Shown: positions 8,268 through 16,142 of the stretch, piece by piece | How the letters are laid out: every line of letters starts with the position of its first letter | How positions within the stretch are numbered: position 1 is the stretch's first letter | From: CAXQZU01 sp964228555 | GTDB lineage: Bacteria; Planctomycetota; PLA2; JAEUHO01 | DNA length: 64,000 bases | Assembly: GCA_964228555.1 (NCBI GenBank) | Contig: CAXQZU010000045.1 | Span: forward strand, 49,877-113,876 | Direction of reading: 5' to 3' | Translations under genes and position numbers: made by a program | Notes under the pieces: generated by a model | What the model was told of the DNA's origin: nothing | What the model saw: the letters and a program-made list of their open reading frames with translations, nothing else | The model's database searches: none

Positions 8268-9635
8268 CTAGGGGCGCAGCGTGAGGCCCAGGTCCTTGAG
8301 CTTCTTCTGCACCTCGAGGGTGGAGGTCACGCCCACGGTCTTCGACTCGCGCAGCGCGGCCTCGCTCTGCTCGGTGAGCTCGCCCACGGTGCCGACGCCC
8401 AGCGCCTCGAGGGCGCGACGGGTGCGCGTGGACAGGCCCAGCGAGAGGATGCCGTCGTTGCGCGGGTCGCCGCCCGCATCGTCCTCGTCCTCGTCGTCGT
8501 CCTCGTCCTCGTCACGACCCCCGAACAGCGCGCTCACGTCGTCGTCGCTGGCCGGCTTGGTGCGCAGGTCCAGGCCCTCGGCGTCGTCCTCGACCTGCAT
8601 GCCCAGGCGCAGCTTCTTCTGCGCGAGGATGTCCTTGATCTCCTGCAGCGAGGTCTCGCCGAAGTTCTTGTACGCCAGCAGCTCGGCCTCGGTCTTGCGC
8701 ACGAGGTCGCCCAGCGTCTCGATGTTCATCTTCGCCAGGCAGTTGCGCGAGCGCACGCTCAGCTCGAACTCGCTGATCGGGGTGCGCAGCACCTCCTTGA
8801 CGCGGTCCTCGCGACGCTCGCTGTCCTCGTCGAAGTGCATGTTGAGCGAGGCGTGGCAGTCGCGCAGGCCGAGGCGTGCGCGCACGTGGTTGGGGTCGGC
8901 CTTGAGCACGCGCTGGTAGGCCGCCTCGGCCTCCTGGAAGCGCCCGGCATCCTCCAGCAGCAGGCCTGCGTTGAGGAAGGCGTTGACCGGCGCGCCCGGC
9001 AGGGCCATGAGCCGCTGGTAGGCCTCGAGGGCCTTGGCATCCTGGCCCTCGAGGTCCAGGCGCAGCGCGAGGCGGAACAGGGCGCGCCCGTGCTGGGCGT
9101 CCTTGGCCAGCGCCGCCTCGTAGCGCTCCTTGGCGTCGGCGTACTCGCCCTCGCTCTCCAGCGCGATGCCCTGGGCGTAGAGCGCGTCGGCGCCGGCGGG
9201 CAGCTTGCTCGCAGCCTTCTGCGCGGTGCTGCTGTCGCCGCTGAGCGCCGCGGCGGTGGCAAGGTCCACCAGCAGGCTGGGGCCATCCACCTCGGTGCCC
9301 ACGAGCGCGGCGAGCACCTTGGCCGCGTCGGCGGGCTGGCCGTTCTCGAGCGCGGCGCGCGCGTGGATGAGCTGCGCCTGCGGCCTGTCGCCCGCCTTCT
9401 GGGCCTCGGGCGCAGCCGCCTCGGGACGCGAGAGCAGGTAGAGGGCCGTGGCGCGCTTGAGCGAGGTGGCGCCGCCGGCCAGCTCGGGCAGGCCGCGCAG
9501 CGTGGTCTCCACGACGCGGCGGAACTCGCGCGAGGTGCGCACGGCGTCCTTGGCCGAGCGCAGGTCCTCGCTGCCGAACGAGAGGCGCTCGAGGAACTGC
9601 TGGGCGTCGGTGACGGGCGTGGCGGCAGGGGCCAT
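8268..9635 (-). CDS. TPR protein with two RNA polymerase alpha-CTD-like domains
   Basis: 455 aa. ATG at 9635 has GGAG eight bases upstream. Residues about 20-275 are tetratricopeptide repeats (AYQRVLKADPNHVRARLGL is a canonical unit). Residues about 280-345 match the alpha C-terminal domain: VRSRNCLAKMNIETLGDLV then NFGETSLQEIKDIL. By E. coli numbering R265, N268, C269, G296, S299 and E302 are kept and K298 is Thr. An Asp/Glu tract (about 372-386) precedes a second shorter HhH alpha-CTD-like unit (LGLSTRTRRALEALGVGTV, about 395-455). It is not RpoA, since the assembly domains are missing. It may bind DNA or sigma factor and recruit partners through the TPR. Similar proteins occur, I believe, in Planctomycetota. 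Role unproven. Confidence 0.85.
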   Translation of the reverse strand: MAPAATPVTDAQQFLERLSFGSEDLRSAKDAVRTSREFRRVVETTLRGLPELAGGATSLKRATALYLLSRPEAAAPEAQKAGDRPQAQLIHARAALENGQPADAAKVLAALVGTEVDGPSLLVDLATAAALSGDSSTAQKAASKLPAGADALYAQGIALESEGEYADAKERYEAALAKDAQHGRALFRLALRLDLEGQDAKALEAYQRLMALPGAPVNAFLNAGLLLEDAGRFQEAEAAYQRVLKADPNHVRARLGLRDCHASLNMHFDEDSERREDRVKEVLRTPISEFELSVRSRNCLAKMNIETLGDLVRKTEAELLAYKNFGETSLQEIKDILAQKKLRLGMQVEDDAEGLDLRTKPASDDDVSALFGGRDEDEDDDEDEDDAGGDPRNDGILSLGLSTRTRRALEALGVGTVGELTEQSEAALRESKTVGVTSTLEVQKKLKDLGLTLRP

Positions 9636-9670
9636 GGCGCGGGCTCCACGGGGCGATGGGGGAATGCGGG

Positions 9671-9680
9671 AAGATAGGGT
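9671..9680. promoter_or_regulatory. symmetric bidirectional -10 element (TPR/alpha-CTD gene and murA)
   Basis: AAGATAGGGT carries TATCTT on the minus strand (9676-9671) and TAGGGT on the plus strand (9675-9680), sharing one TA step. Predicted leaders are about 30 bases for the minus gene and about 108 for murA, both ending in purine-rich ribosome-binding sequences. Confidence 0.45.
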
Positions 9681-9794
9681 GCGCCGCACCGAGGCCCCAT
9701 GCCTGCCGAGAGCGCCGTGGGGGGGGCCGTGGGGCCCTCGGCCCCGCCCGGCGGCCTGCGGCGCGCGTCGCCCCCCTCGCGGAAGGTAGGCGGC

Positions 9795-11087
9795 ATGGAC
9801 CGTTTCGTCATCGAGGGCGGCGTGCCCCTGCGCGGCGAGGTGCGCGTCTCGGGCGCCAAGAACAGCGCCTTGCCGCTGCTGGCGGCCACGCTGCTGGCCG
9901 ACGGCCCCTGCCGGCTGGAGGGCGTGCCCGACCTGCGCGACATCGACACGATGCTGCGCATCCTCCGCACGCTGGGCCTGCGGGCCGAGCGCTCCGCCGA
10001 CGGCACGGTGGAGACCGAGGTGCTGGACGAGGGGGCCTGCCGCGCGCCCTACGAGCTGGTGAAGACGATGCGGGCCAGCATCTGCGTGCTGGGCCCGCTG
10101 CTGGGCCGCCGCCGCCGCGCCGAGGTGTCGTTCCCGGGCGGCTGCGTGATCGGGCCCCGGCCCGTGGACCTGCACGTCTCGGGCCTCTCGTCCCTGGGGG
10201 CGGACCTGCGCGTGGAGGCGGGCTACATCCTGGCCGATGGGCGCGGGATGGGCGGCGACCGGGAGATCTACCTCGGCGGGCCCTACGGGCCCACCGTGAC
10301 GGGCACCGGCAACGTGCTGTGTGCCGCGGTGCTGGCGCCGGGCACCACCGTGTTGCAGTCGGTGGCCTGCGAGCCGGAGGTGCAGGACCTCTGCCACTTC
10401 CTCGTGGCGATGGGCGCGCGCATCGAGGGCATCGGCGGTCCCACGCTGGTGGTGACGGGCGTGGAGCGCCTGCGCGGCACGCGCTACCGCGTGATCCCCG
10501 ATCGCATCGAGGCGGGCACCCTGCTGGTGGCGGGCGCGATGACCCACGGCCGCGTCACCGTGCTGGGTGCCGAGCCGCGCCACCTCTCGGCCCCGCTGGC
10601 GTTGCTGGAGCGCATGGGCGTGCGCGTGCTGCGCGGCCCGGCGGGGGCGCTCACGGTGGAGGGCTACGACCGGCCGCGCCCGGCGGACGTGGTCACCTTG
10701 CCCTATCCCGGCTTCCCCACCGACCTGCAGGCGCAGTTCATGGCCCTGCTCACCGTGGCCGAGGGCAACTCGTTCGTCACCGAGAAGATCTATCCCGAGC
10801 GCTTCATCCACGTGGCCGAGCTGCAGCGCATGGGCGCGCGCATCCGCAAGGAGGGGCCCACCGCCATCGTGGAGGGCGTGGACCACCTCTCGGGCTGCCC
10901 GGTCATGGCCTCCGACCTGCGCGCCTCGGCGGCGCTGGTGGTGGCAGGCCTCGCGGCTCGTGGCACCACGGAGGTGGACCGCGTGTACCACATCGACCGT
11001 GGCTACGAGCGCATCGAGGCCAAGATCGAGGCGCTGGGCGGTCGCATCCGGCGCGCCGGCCGGGAGGGAGCGCCCGCCGAGGCCTAG
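9795..11087 (+). CDS. murA: UDP-N-acetylglucosamine 1-carboxyvinyltransferase
   Basis: 430 aa. Transfers enolpyruvate from PEP to UDP-GlcNAc, the committed step of peptidoglycan synthesis, in the cytoplasm. ATG at 9795 follows GGAAGGTAGG and begins MDRFVIEGGVPLRGEVRVSG. The catalytic loop near residue 115 reads LGRRRRAEVSFPGGCVIGPR; the Cys in GGCVIGPRP is the residue targeted by fosfomycin. KNSALPL at about 20 and FPTDLQAQF at about 310 are family signatures. The upstream in-frame start at 9699 would add a Pro/Gly-rich stretch foreign to the family. Presence of murA implies a peptidoglycan pathway. Stop TAG. Confidence 0.95.
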   Translation: MDRFVIEGGVPLRGEVRVSGAKNSALPLLAATLLADGPCRLEGVPDLRDIDTMLRILRTLGLRAERSADGTVETEVLDEGACRAPYELVKTMRASICVLGPLLGRRRRAEVSFPGGCVIGPRPVDLHVSGLSSLGADLRVEAGYILADGRGMGGDREIYLGGPYGPTVTGTGNVLCAAVLAPGTTVLQSVACEPEVQDLCHFLVAMGARIEGIGGPTLVVTGVERLRGTRYRVIPDRIEAGTLLVAGAMTHGRVTVLGAEPRHLSAPLALLERMGVRVLRGPAGALTVEGYDRPRPADVVTLPYPGFPTDLQAQFMALLTVAEGNSFVTEKIYPERFIHVAELQRMGARIRKEGPTAIVEGVDHLSGCPVMASDLRASAALVVAGLAARGTTEVDRVYHIDRGYERIEAKIEALGGRIRRAGREGAPAEA

Positions 11088-11231
11088 GCCCGCCGGCCGC
11101 GGCGCCCTGTGTCAGCGGGGCACCCCTTGTTTCCGGGCCAGAGCCTGCCGGGGCTGCTTCAATGCCGCCGTGGCCCAGCCCCGCCCCAAGGGGTCGCGCT
11201 GGCCGGGCCCGGTGCGAGGACCCCCCGGCGC

Positions 11232-12665
11232 GTGTTCGACCAGCTGGCCCAGCGCTTCACCCGGCTCTTCTCCGGGCTCTCCCGCAACGCGCGGCTGACC
11301 GAGAAGAACATCGAGGAGGGGATCCAGGAGGTACGGCAGGCCCTGCTCGAGGCCGACGTCAACCTCAAGGTGGTGGACGGGTTCGTGGACCGGGTGCGCC
11401 AGAAGGCGCTGGGCGCGCCCGCGCTGCCCGGCGTATCGCCGGCCCAGCAGTTCATCGGGGTGGTCAGCCAGGAGCTGGAAGCGCTGCTGGGCGGCGAGGC
11501 GCCGCGCATGCGCTGGAGCGACCGCGGGCCCACCGTGATCATGCTGGTGGGCCTGCAGGGCACGGGCAAGACGACCACCTGCGCCAAGATCGCGCGCTAC
11601 CTGGCCAAGAAGGAGGGCAAGCGCCCGCTGCTGGTGGCGGCGGACGTGCAGCGCCCGGCGGCCATCGAGCAGCTCAAGGTGCTGGGCCGGCAGCTGGACC
11701 TGCCCGTCTATGCCGAGGAGGGCGGCCGCCCGCCCAAGATCTGCCGCCGCGCCGTGGACAAGGCGGTGGAGCTGGGCCGCGACGTCGTGCTGCTGGACAC
11801 GGCCGGCCGCCTGCACGTGGACCGCGAGCTGATGGACGAGCTCACGGACGTGCGCGACATGGTCCAGCCCCACGAGACGTGGCTGGTCGTGGACGCCATG
11901 CTGGGCCAGGACGCGGTGCGCAGCGCGCAGGAGTTCCACCAGCGCCTGGACGTGACCGGCTTCGTGCTGACCAAGGCCGACGGCGACTCGCGCGGCGGTG
12001 CCGTGCTCGCCGTGCGCGAGGTGACGGGCCGGCCCGTGCGCTTCGTGGGCGTGGGCGAGAAGGTGGAGGCGCTCGAGGCCTTCGATCCCAAGCGCATGGC
12101 CCAGCGCATCCTGGGCATGGGCGACGTGGTGGGGCTGGTGGAGGAGGCGCAGGAGAAGGTCGACCAGGAGAAGGCGCAAGAGGCGGCCGAGCGGCTGTTC
12201 CTCGACACCTTCACCCTCGACGACCTGCGCAGCACCCTCGAGCAGGTGCAGCGGCTCGGGCCCATGCGCGAGATCCTCAAGAAGCTGCCCGGCGGGGCGT
12301 CCATCTCGCAGGACCAGCTGGCCATGCTCGACGACCGCCAGCTCACCCGCTGGTGCGCCGCGATTGCCAGCATGACCCCGTCCGAGCGGCGCGACCCGGG
12401 CCTGCTCAACGGCCAGCGCCGCCACCGGGTGGCCCGCGGCTCGGGCACCACGCCCGCCACGGTGGGCGAGGTGATCAAGGCCCACAAGCAGATGCAGCAG
12501 CAGATGCGCCTGCTCAAGCAGCAGGGGGGCCTGATGCAGCGCATGGGCGTGGGCGCCATGCAGCGGCAGAAGGAGCGCCAGCTCAAGGACCTGAAGAAGC
12601 GCGGGACCGACCTGCGCGGCTGGTTCGACCCTCCGGGCTCCCGCCCGGCCCCCGGCAGGCACTAG
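11232..12665 (+). CDS. ffh: signal recognition particle protein Ffh
   Basis: 477 aa. SRP54 GTPase that binds SRP RNA and signal sequences of nascent membrane proteins. GTG at 11232 gives VFDQLAQRFTRLFSGL, the normal N-terminus; GAGGA lies about 12 bases upstream. NG domain: G1 GLQGTGKTTTCAK near 108, DTAGR near 190, TKADGDSRGG near 246. The M domain follows from about 330 with RRHRVARGSGTT, the SRP RNA-binding motif, and Met-rich helices (MQQQMRLLKQQGGLMQRMG). rpsP follows directly, as in many bacteria. No SRP RNA gene was found in the window. Stop TAG. Confidence 0.95.
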   Translation: MFDQLAQRFTRLFSGLSRNARLTEKNIEEGIQEVRQALLEADVNLKVVDGFVDRVRQKALGAPALPGVSPAQQFIGVVSQELEALLGGEAPRMRWSDRGPTVIMLVGLQGTGKTTTCAKIARYLAKKEGKRPLLVAADVQRPAAIEQLKVLGRQLDLPVYAEEGGRPPKICRRAVDKAVELGRDVVLLDTAGRLHVDRELMDELTDVRDMVQPHETWLVVDAMLGQDAVRSAQEFHQRLDVTGFVLTKADGDSRGGAVLAVREVTGRPVRFVGVGEKVEALEAFDPKRMAQRILGMGDVVGLVEEAQEKVDQEKAQEAAERLFLDTFTLDDLRSTLEQVQRLGPMREILKKLPGGASISQDQLAMLDDRQLTRWCAAIASMTPSERRDPGLLNGQRRHRVARGSGTTPATVGEVIKAHKQMQQQMRLLKQQGGLMQRMGVGAMQRQKERQLKDLKKRGTDLRGWFDPPGSRPAPGRH

Positions 12666-12747
12666 GGACGCCCGCGCCTAGCCTTCCCACGAGGCCCTCC
12701 CTGCCTCACCCTGTGCTCACGATCCCCAACCCCGCAGGAACCGACCC

Positions 12748-13089
12748 ATGTCGATCGTCATCCGCCTCTCGCGCCTCGGGCGCACCAACCGCTCGCACTT
12801 CCGCGTTGCCGTGTTCCCCAAGCGCAGCCGTCGCGACGGCCCGGCCATCGAGCAGCTGGGCATCTACGACCCGCGCGCCACGGACCCGGCCCAGAAGACG
12901 CGCCTGTCCACGGACCGCATCCTGTACTGGTACGGCCAGGGCGCCGAGGTGACGCCCCGCGTGCGCCTGTGGCTCAACCGTGCGGGCGTGGCGCTCAAGC
13001 CCCGCAAGAGCAACAAGCCCAACAACCGCATGCGCAAGTCGGCCGCCCGCAAGAAGGCCGCCGGCGCCAAGGGCAGCTCGAAGAAGTAG
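12748..13089 (+). CDS. rpsP: 30S ribosomal protein S16
   Basis: 113 aa. Small-subunit assembly protein binding the 5' domain of 16S rRNA. Core residues 1-80 are canonical (MSIVIRLSRLGRTNRSHFRV, IEQLGIYDPR, DRILYWYGQGAEVTPRVRLWL). A Lys/Ala-rich extension of about 30 residues follows. AGGAA lies eight bases before ATG. TAGCCT at 12679-12684 is a possible promoter -10 separating it from ffh. The usual rimM-trmD-rplS partners are missing downstream. A short hairpin follows the TAG. Confidence 0.95.
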   Translation: MSIVIRLSRLGRTNRSHFRVAVFPKRSRRDGPAIEQLGIYDPRATDPAQKTRLSTDRILYWYGQGAEVTPRVRLWLNRAGVALKPRKSNKPNNRMRKSAARKKAAGAKGSSKK

Positions 13090-13110
13090 CCGCCAGGCCC
13101 GGCCGGGGGT

Positions 13111-13128
13111 GGGGCACGTGCGTGCCCC
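13111..13128 (+). terminator. hairpin after rpsP
   Basis: GGGGCAC, four-base loop, GTGCCCC: a perfect 7-bp stem 22 bases past the rpsP stop and upstream of the next gene's ribosome-binding site. No T-run follows. Confidence 0.35.
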
Positions 13129-13173
13129 CGCCCGTCCGTGCCCCGGCTCCTGCCTCGCGGCAGGGGAGGTCTC

Positions 13174-14535
13174 GTGAACGCACCCGTCCAGCCCAAGGCC
13201 GCCAAGGCACCCAAGGCGCAGAAGCCCCCGATGTTCCCGCGCCCGGTGGGCAAGAAGCCGACGCTGGCCGAGGTGCTGGAGGTGCTGCAGCCCCTGTGCG
13301 GCGAGCCCGTGCACCTCGACCGTGCCGAGGACCCGCTGCTGGACCACCTGCTGGTGGCCGTGCTCTCGCTGCACACGACGCCCGCGCGCGCCCGCGACGC
13401 GCTGCGCGCCCTCTCGGGCACCTACCTCGACTTCAACGAGCTGCGCGTGAGCGCCCGCTCCGAGATCGAGAAGGCCCTCGAGGACTACGTGCCTTCCGAC
13501 GTGCGCAAGAAGGCGGCGTGGGACCTGCGCATGGCACTGCAGGATGTCTACGACCAGACCCACGGGCTGGACCTCGAGCCCCTGCGCAGCCGCGACCCAG
13601 ACGACCTGGGCAGCTTCGTGGCGAACATGAAGAAGCCCGAGGAGAAGCCGGCCTACCCGCAGAGCGTGGGCGGCCCCGTGCCCGCCCTGCCCAACACGCC
13701 CGGCGGGCCCGCCGCCATGGTGTTCCAGCTGGCCGTGGGCAAGTCCAGCCTCGCGCTGGGCCCGCTGGAGCGCCGCTTCCTGGGCCGGCTGGGCCTGATG
13801 CCCAACGGCGCGCGCCTCGCGAACAAGCGCAAGGCGCTGGAGCGGCAGGTCAAGCCCGACGAGCGGCTGCGCTTCGCCTGGGTGGCGGGCACCTGTGCCC
13901 GCCTCTTCGAGACCGACTTCGACGAGCGCCATCCCTTCGCGCGCCTGCTCGTGGAGCGGCGCAGCAAGGAGCTGGAGGAGCGCGAGCGTGCGGCCCGTGC
14001 GGCCGAGAAGCTGGCCGAGGAGCTGCGCAAGAAGGAGGCCATCGAGGCCGCGCGCCGCCAGCGCATCGAGGACGAGGAGCGGCGCAAGCGCGAGAAGGTC
14101 GAGCAGCGCAAGGCGGCCGAGGCCGCGCGCAAGAAGGCCATCGAGGACCGCAAGCGGGCCGCCGAGGAGAAGCGCAAGGCGGCCGAGGCCGCGCGCAAGA
14201 AGGCCATCGAGGACCGCAAGCGGGCTGCCGAGGAGAAGCGCAAGGCGGCCGAGGCCGCGCGCAAGAAGGCCATCGAGGAGCGCAAGCGCGCTGCCGAGGC
14301 CAGGCGCAAGGCGGCCGAGGCCGCGCGCAAGAAGGCCATCGAGGAGCGCAAGCGCGCCGCCGAGGCCAAGCGCAAGGCGGCCGAGGCCGCGCGCAAGAAG
14401 GCCGCCGAGAAGGCCCGGGCCGAGCGCGAGCGGGCGGCCAAGGCCCGCCTCGCCAAGGGCAAGGGTGGCAAGGGCAAGGGTGGCAAGGGCAAGGGCGGCA
14501 AGGGTGGCAAGGGCGGCGGCGGTCGCAAGCGCTAG
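13174..14535 (+). CDS. HhH-GPD-like protein with Lys/Ala-rich repeat tail
   Basis: 453 aa from GTG at 13174 (GGGGAGG four to five bases upstream). Residues about 25-240 resemble the endonuclease III fold: LLDHLLVAVLSLHTTPARAR, SEIEKALEDYVPSDVRKKA, FLGRLGLMPNGARLANKRKA. The family's catalytic Lys in the LPGVGxKTA hairpin and the catalytic Asp before the last helices are not recognisable, and no Fe-S Cys cluster exists, so glycosylase activity is doubtful. Residues about 255-430 are a charged helix made of 22-residue repeats, ending in Gly-Lys runs. The basic tail suggests non-specific nucleic acid binding. It overlaps nothing and lies six bases before maf. Function is inferred only. Confidence 0.7.
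   Translation: MNAPVQPKAAKAPKAQKPPMFPRPVGKKPTLAEVLEVLQPLCGEPVHLDRAEDPLLDHLLVAVLSLHTTPARARDALRALSGTYLDFNELRVSARSEIEKALEDYVPSDVRKKAAWDLRMALQDVYDQTHGLDLEPLRSRDPDDLGSFVANMKKPEEKPAYPQSVGGPVPALPNTPGGPAAMVFQLAVGKSSLALGPLERRFLGRLGLMPNGARLANKRKALERQVKPDERLRFAWVAGTCARLFETDFDERHPFARLLVERRSKELEERERAARAAEKLAEELRKKEAIEAARRQRIEDEERRKREKVEQRKAAEAARKKAIEDRKRAAEEKRKAAEAARKKAIEDRKRAAEEKRKAAEAARKKAIEERKRAAEARRKAAEAARKKAIEERKRAAEAKRKAAEAARKKAAEKARAERERAAKARLAKGKGGKGKGGKGKGGKGGKGGGGRKR
14107..14412 (+). repeat. 66-bp tandem repeat coding for a Lys/Ala-rich helix
   Basis: Four full copies and one partial copy of a 66-base unit start at 14107, 14173, 14239, 14305 and 14371. Each encodes a 22-residue unit of the type RKAAEAARKKAIEDRKRAAE plus two residues. 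Copies differ only at a few bases (GAC/GAG, GGC/GCG), consistent with recent in-frame expansion inside the HhH-like gene. Confidence 0.85.
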
Positions 14536-14541
14536 GCGGCG

Positions 14542-15174
14542 ATGATCCCCGGCGGGCGCCAGCCCCTGTTGCTGGCCAGCGGCTCGCCGCGGCGCGTGGC
14601 GCTGCTGGAGGCGGCGGGCATCGCCTTCGAGCGCGGGGCGGCCCCGGGCGTGGACGAGACGCCCGAGCCCGGCTGGAGCGCTCGCACGACGGCCCAGAGG
14701 CTGGCCGAGCGCAAGGCCTGCGCGGGCCTCGGGGCCGCGCCCGGGCGGCATGTGCTGGGGGCAGACACCGTGGTGGCCGTGGACGGGCTCCTGCTGGGCA
14801 AGCCGCGCGACGCGGCCGATGCCGAGGCCATGCTGGGGCGGCTGCAGGGCCGTGAGCACGAGGTGCTCACGGGCGTGGCGCTGGCGACGCCTGGAGGCCT
14901 GTGGAGCGAGGTGGCGGTGGCGCGTGTGCGCATGGCGCCGCTGTCGCCGTCGCAGGTGCGCGACTACGTGGCCGGCGGCGAGCCCATGGACAAGGCCGGT
15001 GCCTACGCCCTGCAGGGGGAGGCGAGTGCCTTCACGCGCGTGGTGCTGGGCGAGGCCGACACGGTGGTGGGGCTTTCCGTCGCGCTGGTGCGGCGGCTGC
15101 TCGCGGCCGCCGAGGCGCCCGACGGGTATGCTGCCCTGCGGAGGCCGCCGTGCGCGCCACGACCAAGGCCGTGA
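14542..15174 (+). CDS. maf: Maf-family nucleoside triphosphate pyrophosphatase
   Basis: 210 aa. Hydrolyses non-canonical or methylated NTPs (or dTTP/UTP) to NMP and pyrophosphate; linked to septum inhibition in Bacillus. Family motifs: LLLASGSPRRVALL near residue 10, the conserved Glu in VDETPEPG, ERKA near 55, GADTVVAVDG near 72, and MDKAGAYALQGEASAF near 150. The start ATG at 14542 lies six bases past the previous stop, suggesting co-transcription. The C-terminal tail (RRPPCAPRPRP) extends over the start of the next gene. Ends in TGA. Confidence 0.9.
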   Translation: MIPGGRQPLLLASGSPRRVALLEAAGIAFERGAAPGVDETPEPGWSARTTAQRLAERKACAGLGAAPGRHVLGADTVVAVDGLLLGKPRDAADAEAMLGRLQGREHEVLTGVALATPGGLWSEVAVARVRMAPLSPSQVRDYVAGGEPMDKAGAYALQGEASAFTRVVLGEADTVVGLSVALVRRLLAAAEAPDGYAALRRPPCAPRPRP

Positions 15175-15731
15175 TCGTGCTGTTCGTGCTGGCCTTCGGC
15201 ACGCTGTTCTGGCTCGCCAGCAGCAGCCTCGACATGGTGCGCCCCGACATCGAGGCGGCGCGCGCGCTGGGCGCCGAGCTGCGCGCTGCCGGGCTGGTGG
15301 AGGGCGAGGTCCCGGTGCGCCTGCGGCGCATGCAGGGCTCGCGCGACCGCGAGGGCCCGGGGCTGAACATGGAGCTGGTGCCCTCGGCGGCTGCCTGCCG
15401 CCGGCAGGGCGGCCTCGCCGACCTGGCGGTGCGTGCGGCGCTGGCCGCCGCGCGCATCTACGGCGAGCGCGGCGAGGTGCTGCGCTGGTGGAAGGTGACG
15501 CTGGAACTGCCCGGCGGGCAGGCACGCACGGCGCACCTGGACCGCCGCGAGGGGCTGGCCGGGGCGGCGGCCCTGGAGGGCCCCGAGCCCGCCTTCCCGC
15601 TGGCCTGGGCCGTGCCGGGCGACCCGGCTGACCCGGGGCCCCCGCCTGCGCCTGCGGCCGCCCCGGGGCCGCCTGCGCCGGCCCCGGCCATCCCCGCCGG
15701 CGGGGCCTCCACGCCCGCAGGCGGGCGCTAG
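15150..15731 (+). CDS. membrane-anchored protein of unknown function
   Basis: 193 aa from GTG at 15150, overlapping the last 25 bases of maf. GCGGAGG lies five bases upstream and TATGCT at 15127-15132 is a possible -10. One N-terminal membrane segment (KAVIVLFVLAFGTLFWLASS, residues about 6-25) is followed by a small soluble domain of about 120 residues and a Pro/Ala-rich tail. The domain (VEGEVPVRLRRMQGSRDREG, EVLRWWKVTLELPGG) has mixed beta/alpha character. I do not recognise a family. Translational overlap suggests co-expression with maf. Confidence 0.65.
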   Translation: MRATTKAVIVLFVLAFGTLFWLASSSLDMVRPDIEAARALGAELRAAGLVEGEVPVRLRRMQGSRDREGPGLNMELVPSAAACRRQGGLADLAVRAALAAARIYGERGEVLRWWKVTLELPGGQARTAHLDRREGLAGAAALEGPEPAFPLAWAVPGDPADPGPPPAPAAAPGPPAPAPAIPAGGASTPAGGR

Positions 15732-15827
15732 GCGCGGCCTCCGGGGCAGCGCCTCCCCGGTCCCGGCTGGCACGGGAGCGGGCTGGGGCTACCTTGCCTC
15801 GTTCCCGCCCGATCCCGGAGCCCGGCC

Positions 15828-16118
15828 ATGAAGAAGGACATCCATCCCGCCTACCACCCCGTGGTGTTCGTCGACACCGGGGCCAACGCCGAGTTCCGCA
15901 CCCGCTCCACCCTCAAGAGCAAGGAAGTGCGCAAGATCGACGGCGTGGACCACTACGTGGTGCGCCTCGACGTGTCCTCGGCCTCGCACCCGTTCTACAC
16001 GGGCAAGCAGCGCTTCGTGGACGCCGCGGGCCGCATCGACAAGTTCCGCAGCAAGTACGGCACCTCGTACGCGAAGAAGAAGGGCGAGGGCGCGGCGGAG
16101 GCTGCGCCCGCCAAGTAG
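15828..16118 (+). CDS. rpmE: 50S ribosomal protein L31, type B
   Basis: 96 aa. MKKDIHPAYHPVVFVDTGAN and SHPFYTGKQRFVDAAGRIDK are signatures of type B L31 (RpmE2/YtiA type). There is no Cys at all, so this is the zinc-independent form; zinc-binding L31 has a CxxC pair. A Lys/Ala tail is added. GGAG lies eight bases before ATG, and TACCTT at 15790-15795 is a plausible -10 with a leader of about 26 bases. prfA follows at 24 bases, the usual rpmE-prfA-prmC order. Confidence 0.95.
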   Translation: MKKDIHPAYHPVVFVDTGANAEFRTRSTLKSKEVRKIDGVDHYVVRLDVSSASHPFYTGKQRFVDAAGRIDKFRSKYGTSYAKKKGEGAAEAAPAK

Positions 16119-16142
16119 GCCGGGGTCGGGCGCGCGGCGACG

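Noticed and set aside
8268..9635. True rpoA (RNA polymerase alpha subunit)
   Set aside because: The N-terminal assembly domains are absent and replaced by TPR units, and no ribosomal protein operon flanks it.
14107..14412. Regular 66-bp repeats considered as a CRISPR array
   Set aside because: Repeats are directly adjacent without unique spacers, lie inside a coding frame and code for a regular helix.
15732..15827. Sigma-54-like TGGCAC near 15769 upstream of rpmE
   Set aside because: No TTGC at the correct distance, and a ribosomal protein gene is an unlikely sigma-54 target. TACCTT gives a simpler promoter.
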